DNA of 64,000 bases from Terana coerulea (Eukaryota; Basidiomycota; Agaricomycetes; Polyporales; Phanerochaetaceae): contig JAKOGH010000722.1 of the NCBI GenBank assembly GCA_024811115.1, positions 186,001-250,000 on the forward strand, in the 5' to 3' direction. How positions within the stretch are numbered: position 1 is the stretch's first letter; each line of letters starts with the position of its first letter. Under the pieces are notes generated by a model, which saw only the letters and a program-made list of their open reading frames with translations, had not been told where the DNA came from and did no database searches. The translations under genes were made by a program, and so were the position numbers. This document shows, in pieces, positions 57,293 through 64,000 of the stretch.

Positions 57293-58544
57293 TCAACAGG
57301 CCGAGCCTAGCGCATATCGAGAGTATGTGCTACGTAGGGTTATAAAGCAAGACACAAAAGCAAATAGTAATAGAGAGGTCTGGATTATATAACTATGGTA
57401 TCTGAGTTTATTTATACCGAGTCGCGAAGCCGCCTTCAGCTTGGTCCAAGTCACAGTGCCACCCGCCGTCTCCATGTCATACGAAGCTGGATCATCCAGG
57501 AGATTGTTCTTGACGTCGTACCGGTATGTTCCCAGAGAGATCTGCCCCTTCCTGAAGACCTCTCGAAGATCGTCAAACCAGGGCAGCAAGTGCGAGAACC
57601 CAGGACTAAACGGGATCCTGGCGAACATGGAATCGGTGTTGATTCTGTCGGTCTTGCGGTGAGCGATGCTGGCAAAGGTCCCGGTCTCCCACAGGGCTAC
57701 TTCCGCAGAAATCCGTTCCGTAAGGACCTCCCCAGATTCGTCGTCCGGGAGGTCTTCCATCATCAATCCGCACCACACAGCGACCCAGAACAGGGACTCG
57801 AAGTCGTGGCGAAGGCGGTGAGGGAGGGGTACTGGGTGTCCCGCGGCATCTGCGCCGGCCAAGTTCTTGAGGAGCTCACCCGCGAGAAAAGGCAGCGTGC
57901 CTGCACGATAGTTGAACGTCGGGGAGATCTGCACCGTGTCGCTCAGTGGCCACAGACTGGCAAGGTCTGAGTCGACAAGGATAAACCATGGGCTGTCCTC
58001 TCTCATCTCGAACACGATGTTACTGGGACTAACGCCACGGTGCAGGACATCAGCCTTGAGCTTCAGGCCATACAGGCCTATAGTACCACGAGTTCATGAG
58101 CTTACGACGGTGATGATATTGTGGAGTACACAACGCACAGTCTAGCATTTGATCGAACATAGTTGGCAAGTATCTCGAAGATTTGCTGAAGAGAGCTGGA
58201 AGAGACTGATATCGAGTGGATGCCAGCCGAGGTAGATCCCGGCCTTCAGACTCCTCTTCTTCGCTCGCGAGAGCTATAGTGGCTTGAAGGAGGGCTTTGC
58301 GCGCGACACTGGTGTTATTCGTGAAGGATAGTTCAGAAAAGGGCGAGATCCCTGCGGCCCGTGCGACATCATTCGATGTATGAAATTTGTTCTCAGACAC
58401 CGGCGTGGCCTGCAATACCGGCTGCCTGACCAGTCTCGCAGCGTAAACTGGGACGCTACCTCTTTGTGGCGGCACAGAAGCCATTTCCAAGTCGCCGTAA
58501 TTCTGCAACAGGAGATCCCGGCCCTCAATCGGTATGTCACACAA
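57293..58544 (-). pseudogene. Truncated FunK1 kinase with lost catalytic residues
   Basis: C-terminal half of a FunK1 (fungal-specific protein kinase) gene. Readable parts are TRYQSLPALFSKSSRYLPTM, a short intron, LKADVLHRGVSPSNIVFEMR, PWFILVDSDLASLWPLSD, YRAGTLPFLAGELLKNLAG and LRHDFESLFWVAVWCGLMME. In the intact family, and in the neighbour at 59.0 kb, the catalytic loop is HRD and the metal site is DFD; here they read HRG and DSD. No FunK1 N-terminal domain precedes it; the frame upstream (58544-58250) is unlike the family. It is therefore either a dead copy or a pseudokinase. It sits next to FunK1 copy 2 in the same orientation, so the pair could come from tandem duplication. Confidence 0.75.
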
Positions 58545-59003
58545 TTTGCGGATGAGTAACCGTTGATACTTACCAGCCGGGGCAAAGGAGTTCGACTATT
58601 TCTTGTTGGTTAACAGTCCGGGCGCAGTGAACAGAGCAATAAAGGGCGAGGTTGGGCACCCGCACGGCAGGTAAACCAGTAAACCTTAATTGAACGTTTG
58701 AACTCCGAGTCGAACTGTGTGTGGCATGCGGCGCCTCTTATGTCGCCAAACTTCACAAGATAATTTTGATAGTGTGAAAACGAGGACTACAGCATATGGA
58801 AAATGATTTATCTCCTCGAGCATGGCGCACATTGAATGCTAGTAGCTATAGGTTTATCTATTGCTGAGAGTACAGTAAGGGAAACTCGAGTCACCGAAAA
58901 GTCGTTTTACAGGCCGTACCACTGATACATAAGATCTCCACTTCCTGAAGCGCTCCTGCAAGTCAATATTCCCACCAATTTCGTGCCACAGCACCATGTC
59001 ACC
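58545..59003. other. Intergenic
   Basis: A spacer between the two FunK1 genes. No gene seen. Confidence 0.4.
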
Positions 59004-61393
59004 TCAGATATACCCAGCGGCTTCATTCTCTACAATAGGAATCTGGCCTTCCACAGCTGCCGCTAAGGCAGCTTTGATCGTGTCCCGGGTGACTACGCCA
59101 CCCATCGAATCGCCGTCGAGCAGAGTGGTTTTGAGGCCTCTAGCACGCTTCGTGTTGTGAGCCTTCCGAACAGCCGCAGCCTCGTCGAAGATTTCGCGCC
59201 AGTTGTTGAACCATGCCATCAGATGGTGAAATTTCGGGGTCAAAGGGAGTTGAACGAATACGGCGACGCGCTCAATGAGCTGGCTCTTGCGACCAGCGAT
59301 TGTTCTGTAATCGCCTGATTCCCAACTCTGCGTCTCTTGGATGATCTGATCTTTCAATTCGCCGCTTTTCACCGGCTCCATGGTGAGCGCACACCAGATG
59401 GCGACGTAGAAAAGGGACTCGTAGTCATAGCGAAGGCGGTGAGGAAGTAAAGGACGATTCACGCGAGTTGTATTGGCCAAGTCCTCCAGGAGCTCGGCCG
59501 AGATGAACGGCAGGGTCCCGGTACGATGTTTGGATGTGGGGCCGACTTGCGTGGCCTCAGTCGGCGACCGATGGATTACGAGGTCGAAGTCGTTGAGGAT
59601 GAACCATGGGCCTTCCTCTCTCATCTCGAACATGATGTTGTTGTGACTGACATCGCGATGAAGGATATTTGCTTTGTACTTCAAGTCATGCAGACCTATA
59701 TGCGCATAGATGAGCTCATGAAGAGACAGACAAAATGTTTCACGTACAGTCCAACATTTGATCGACCATAGTCGGTAGATGTTCTGAAGATTCGCGGAAA
59801 AGATCCTCGAGAGGCTGATATCGCGTAAAGACCAGCACGCGGAGAATCCGATCTTCGAATTTAGCTTCCAGGTCGCCTTCACCCTTGGTTTTCTCGAGGA
59901 AAATCTTCCGCACACCGTCGGAGAGCTTCCAGACGTCCTTCGCGGAGTGAAGCTCAGGAAGATGAGCAACGCCCGCATTACGTGCGATCTCTAGCAGCGT
60001 GTTCTCTGCGGTCCTGGTCTTGACCTGTTGACTGAACTTGACGACAACGACTTTCCCCTCCAGCGAAGGTGCAGATGCGTCGTAGACAAAGGTGCGTCGG
60101 CCTACGATCGCGTACTGGGAGAAAATCAAGTTGTTCAGCGTGACCCGAAATTCGCCCTTTCCATCCTTGGTGGGCATATCGAGAGAGTAACCCTTGAGAC
60201 TGGTCGGGGGGAAGTGCATCGATTGGGCGTCGTCCGGTGGGAGTTGGAGGGCAGCGGGCAGAGAGCCCCATTTCACTGCATCGCAGCAGGCAAACGCGAC
60301 GAGAATGGCGGCCACCTTCTCGAAATCGTCGATCAGCGACAGACTTGGCCCAGTTCGCACAACGCCAGAAGCATCGTAGTACCATAAGGTCATCTTGTCG
60401 TCCCAGAAGATGACGCCAATGCTGTGAAGACGAGTGCCACTGGATCCAGAAAGAGTTTCAAGAGCGTAGCTGCCAGCCTGGTATCTGACGTCGACATCAG
60501 CGGCCGTGCTCTGAATAGCTGTCCCAGTATTCTGTTTCTTCGATGAACTAGGGTTCGCGGTTGCCTCGCTGTCATCCGCTGTCGTATGCTTGCGTTTCTT
60601 AGTCGACTGCGAAGAGGCACTCTGGCGTGACGTAGAGGCGGCCCGGGGCTCAGAGGGCGATAATTTAGCGGGAGGCGTCACGGTCTACATGGGTTGGAAG
60701 GCGGTGTGAACAAAGTAGCGTACAAAAAATGTGTCAAAGATCATACGCACCTTTGAGAAACATTCGTTCTCATTGGTAGTCTTGTGTGCTTCTGGGAACA
60801 GCCGTCGAGGTATCAGCGTGTTATGGCGCACCTTGAATTCATAGAACATGAGTACCGAGGTCCAAGGAAGACCACGGGCGGGCTTCGGCTTCTGGGCCTG
60901 GGCGTACTTCTTGCCACTGGCGGACTCTGGATAATACGGCTTGAGATCCTTTTCATCGCATTCTCTGATACAGAGAACATCTGGTTTCCGATGAGCATCC
61001 AGTTTGGTGTGACGCCTAAGATAATGCGGATCGTTGCGGACGAACAGGATATCCTCGACGGGGTATTTGGCTGGAACACCCGAGAGAGTTCCTTTGGCAA
61101 GCTCGACAACCTTGTTCGCGATCCTGGAGAACGGTTCGTAACGATCTTATTCTTCCTTGATGCGGCAGAACGTGCGCATATCCTCTTGAATCTGCGCGTC
61201 GTCGAACCATCCCTCGGCCTCGATGGTGAACATCCAGTGCGCAAATTTTCCTGGTGAAAGGCCGAGTACAGCTTCCACCCAAACCTCAAACGTGACGCGC
61301 TGGGTGTTATTGTCGACATCTTGGATCACGAAGGCCCTTGATGTTGTTGTGAGTGTGTTCGCTCGAAGCCGTACTGCTGGTGCTACGTTTCAT
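59004..61393 (-). CDS. FunK1 fungal protein kinase with a premature stop in the N-terminal domain
   Basis: A kinase of a family expanded in mushroom-forming fungi, of unknown substrate. The likely ATG is 61393 (MKRSTSSTASSEHTH), but its frame does not run straight into the next block, so the start is unsettled. The N-terminal domain reads VTFEVWVEAVLGLSPGKFAH, CRIKEE, then TAA (61147-61149), then DRYEPFSRIANKVVELAKG in the same frame; a Glu codon is expected there. An intron (about 60684-60750) follows. The kinase part has VVVVKFSQQVKTRTAENTLL (Lys), NILHRDVSHNNIMFEMR (catalytic Asp and Asn) and FILNDFDLVI (metal-binding Asp), then RTGTLPFISAELLEDL. The end is VENEAAGYI. Apart from the stop, catalytic residues are kept. 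Confidence 0.82.
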
Positions 61394-62245
61394 GGGTGTT
61401 TGCGAGATACGACTAACGGCAGGGTTGGGAAGAGTAAAGACAGGCCTGGAGCCTGAAGCGGAGGCTGGATCCTAAGCAGGGGCCGGTTTACGAGGGGTTT
61501 TGGGATCTGTGGCGATAGTGAATACGGAGTGATGTGAGGGGAAGTGGGTGGGTTTACTCACCAAGAACTACGGGTTATATATCCTCAGCTCAAAGTGGCC
61601 GAAGTAACAATGGCCAAAGGTGTGGTGGCCGCTGCGGTGTAGGTTTGTTGAACGTGTTCGCCAAAATTGCCTAATTGGGTTGAATGCATGTCACATATCA
61701 CTGGATCAGTCACAGCGATCCCCGCCACAGTGGCCGCGTCCGGCTAATCCAGTGACACCGCCTTGAGCGCGGCCAGCTCTAGACATGTGGTGAATAGATA
61801 ATGAGATGCACTGACCCAGCAGCTCTGTGAATGAGTTGATGAGACAAGTCGGTGGGAGAGTGATCATGAGTCAGTGACTCGCAAGCGGTCCGATGGTTTG
61901 TTTGGTTCTATTAGGAACGAAAGCTGATGCCTTCCTTTTATGGATGAGAAGCGGGGTGAAACTGAAAGATGCAACGAGTTGCGACAGTCCAAGAGGCTGT
62001 AAATTGAGAAGCATATTTTCACATTGTGGTGATAGTGACATGTACATGCAAATTCTCTGAGCCCGAGCCGCTCAAACCATATCACATCTACTCTCCATAT
62101 TATTTTGATCAACCAGGGCATGCCAGTACGACCAGGCGGCAGTATGACATGCGGCACTTTACTAGCCTATTCAGATGCCCAAGCACCCCCATAGAACCCT
62201 GATGAAGGGATGTCAGGTCAGTCAAGCACTTGTATTTATAGTCAC
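61394..62245. other. Intergenic
   Basis: About 0.85 kb. No gene recognised. CACTGGAT and ATCCAGTG face each other at about 61699 and 61748, a short inverted pair; otherwise I see nothing. Confidence 0.4.
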
Positions 62246-63121
62246 TCACAGAAGTTTAATACAGATTTTACGCTGAGTACTGGTGACCCAGGAACGCACT
62301 GTTACAACAGCATATTTAGCCAACTCGACGTTCATTGCATATAGTATGACAAGGTGACCCACAGAATCAGGAGGATTTCCACCGTTAGAGTTGAGACGAT
62401 AGACCTGGTCAGCCAATAACCCATCCGGCTTGCCGTCGACAATGGCAGGAGCCAAGCTCAACCAATCCGTGTTGTACTCGCTGTCCGTTGGCGCATGGAC
62501 CTCCCCAGTTCTGTACCCCACGACGTAGGCGTTCGCCTTGTTAGGGTCGTTCTTCAGCGCCATCGTCGAAAAGTCGAATCTTGCCAGAATGCTGCCGCTG
62601 TCCGGGGCTCTAGGATCGGCGATCCAGTGGTGCTCGCCGAGAGCGTAGGGCGCGCCGAACATCCCAAACGTGGATACGAGGTCGAGTGCGGTGATATCAT
62701 CGGGAGCGGCACCCCAGAGGGCGCGGACGAATGTGGTGAACGATGCTTGGGCAGGCAGCGGGATGCATGAGATGTCGAAGAGCTGCGTAACAGCGCCGAA
62801 TCCCCTGGATGGTAGCTGCCTCGTAAGCGAGGGAATTTCGAGGTACATGAAAAGACTTACGTGTAAGTCCCGTTGTCTTGGCAGGTATAGTTCTGCACCC
62901 CGACAGACGAGCGCGATGAAGGTCGGATGGGCTGCAATGGGCGGGAGGAGGGGCTTTCCGGCTGTGGTGGTAAGATTTGGAGGAAGGACAAGCGTGTCCT
63001 GAGTCATGTCACACATGGATGCATGGCGAGCATGGAGGGTGTGTTCCTCTTTCGCAGCGGGGAGACCCAGCGAGAGAGGGACGAGGGCAAGAGTACAAAG
63101 GAGCTTCAGGAATGCTACCAT
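62246..63121 (-). CDS. Secreted DUF3455-like protein, one-base frame break
   Basis: A secreted fungal protein of unknown function. ATG 63121 begins a signal peptide (MVAFLKLLCTLALVPLSLGL), followed by LPPNLTTTAGKPLLPPIAAH and PTFIAL. The next family block, GVQNYTCQDNGTYT, lies in the neighbouring frame, so one base is extra or missing at or near a C4 run (62898-62901 on the plus strand). After a short intron (about 62825-62862) the rest is in frame: FGAVTQLFDISCIPL, YALGEHHWIADPRAPDSGS, ILARFDFSTMALKNDPNKAN and NSNGGNPPDSVG. The Cys in the first and later halves could form disulphides. The order of blocks matches DUF3455; that match is from memory. Confidence 0.75.
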   Translation of the reverse strand: MVAFLKLLCTLALVPLSLGLPAAKEEHTLHARHASMCDMTQDTLVLPPNLTTTAGKPLLPPIAAHPTFIALVCRGAELYLPRQRDLHVSLFMYLEIPSLTRQLPSRGFGAVTQLFDISCIPLPAQASFTTFVRALWGAAPDDITALDLVSTFGMFGAPYALGEHHWIADPRAPDSGSILARFDFSTMALKNDPNKANAYVVGYRTGEVHAPTDSEYNTDWLSLAPAIVDGKPDGLLADQVYRLNSNGGNPPDSVGHLVILYAMNVELAKYAVVTVRSWVTSTQRKICIKLL

Positions 63122-64000
63122 ATTGTGCTTTCTATGTGGGGCGGTGAGCAGGTCGTGGAAGCTGGCTTATTCTGTAGTGTCGCCGCAGTCCTTATAGGCT
63201 ATATTGGCGGTTGCTCCTGGGGTCCTGCGGTCTCAGCTGGCCGTGAGCACATTCCCGGCATAGGCTGACTCGACCATAAAATGTATCATACAAGGACTGA
63301 GTACCATGGGGAGAGGTAGAAGTGTCGGCATGAACGAATATGGTCTGCGGTGATACTAAACGTACATCTTCCTTTTGCCGCTAACGAAGCCACATAGTCA
63401 TTAGAAGATCAGCAGAGTCAGGGTTTGGGCCAATTATATGAGGAGCAAAGCGACGAACATGCGAGGAGGCTGAACGGCGTCCTCAAAATAACGTGAGACA
63501 AAAGACGATTTGGGAATATCATCACTCACCACTTTCACCCTCGCTCTGAGCATTGTAAAGCCTGCATAACAATACAAATGCACGGTGCGAGCTCTGTAGT
63601 ACACGATTAGCTTCCCCTTACACGTGGTGATCTGCTGACGACAATTGTGACAATGTCAATTAGATGGCGACCTACTTCCACGCCGAGACTTAATGTAGCA
63701 CCGCCCTCTTCTCTTTCTCACTGGCAGCCCAGCTACAAACTGCCAAGACATTCTCCGATCGAAAGGAGCGACGAAACATCCGGGCCACCTAAGCGCCACG
63801 GAGGCACCTGCTAAGTAAGCTCGTCAATGCACCCTGCGTTCACCTGCCCTCCTGTGAGATAGACTTCCGATACAATACTCTTGAGGACACAAGGCCTAGA
63901 TTACTTGCGTAAGATTGCGCCCACGTCAATATTGGTCTCTTCTCTGGGAGGGTCACGGACACACAGCTCGGGACGTACGGCCGAAAGTAGACTTCACGGA
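63122..64000. other. Gene-free right end
   Basis: No open frame of note and no family I recognise. It holds the promoter side of the DUF3455-like gene. Confidence 0.4.

Noticed and set aside
61690..61760. A second transposable element from the CACTGGAT/ATCCAGTG pair
   Set aside because: The arms are eight bases only, with no flanking duplication; this could occur by chance or be a regulatory palindrome.

Overview
The window looks like nuclear DNA of a filamentous basidiomycete, most likely an Agaricomycete and perhaps Polyporales. Genes carry many short GT-AG introns of about 45-70 bases. The gene families include FunK1 kinases, MYND-finger proteins, BTB proteins, a GH5 glucanase and a fungal N-terminal domain joined to a receiver-like domain. 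A U6 snRNA gene is present. I saw no rRNA, CRISPR, plasmid or phage features. Gene models were read by eye from frames, splice signals and remembered family patterns, so exon ends are approximate unless given.

Layout. 0-11 kb: a Zn2Cys6 regulator running off the left edge (-), succinate dehydrogenase membrane anchor (-), Cox8 (+), a secreted GH5 glucanase (+) and a BTB protein (+). 11-20 kb: MYND protein A (-), a PFF1-like vacuolar protease (-), a NOP8-like nucleolar RRM protein (-) and U6 snRNA (+). 20-29 kb: a secreted histidine-rich repeat protein (-), a decayed cytochrome P450 (+), a 268-bp TA-flanked inverted-repeat element and an MFS transporter (+). 29-44 kb: a GPATCH1-type spliceosomal protein (+), followed by an accessory block with MYND protein B (+), a small Cys-pair protein (+), a STAND-N/receiver-like gene (+), MYND protein C (-), a divergent BTB pair (-/+) and a Dabb protein (+). 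45-57 kb: Kap123-type importin, an F-box gene with two frame breaks, dynein light chain, dihydroorotate dehydrogenase and a PX protein, all +. 57-63 kb: two damaged FunK1 kinases (-) and a DUF3455-like secreted protein (-).

How the genes relate. Housekeeping genes serve respiration (SDH4, COX8), pyrimidine synthesis (DHODH), nuclear import, ribosome assembly, splicing and dynein motors. They read through intact. SDH4 and COX8 are divergent across one 0.77-kb spacer. The accessory genes are different: regulator, MYND B and C, one BTB, the receiver-like gene, F-box, both FunK1 genes, DUF3455 and P450 show one-base frame breaks, a stop codon or lost catalytic residues. Several breaks sit at or near short G or C runs, so sequencing error and real decay both have to be considered. 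The most unusual material is the 32.6-43.3 kb accessory block.
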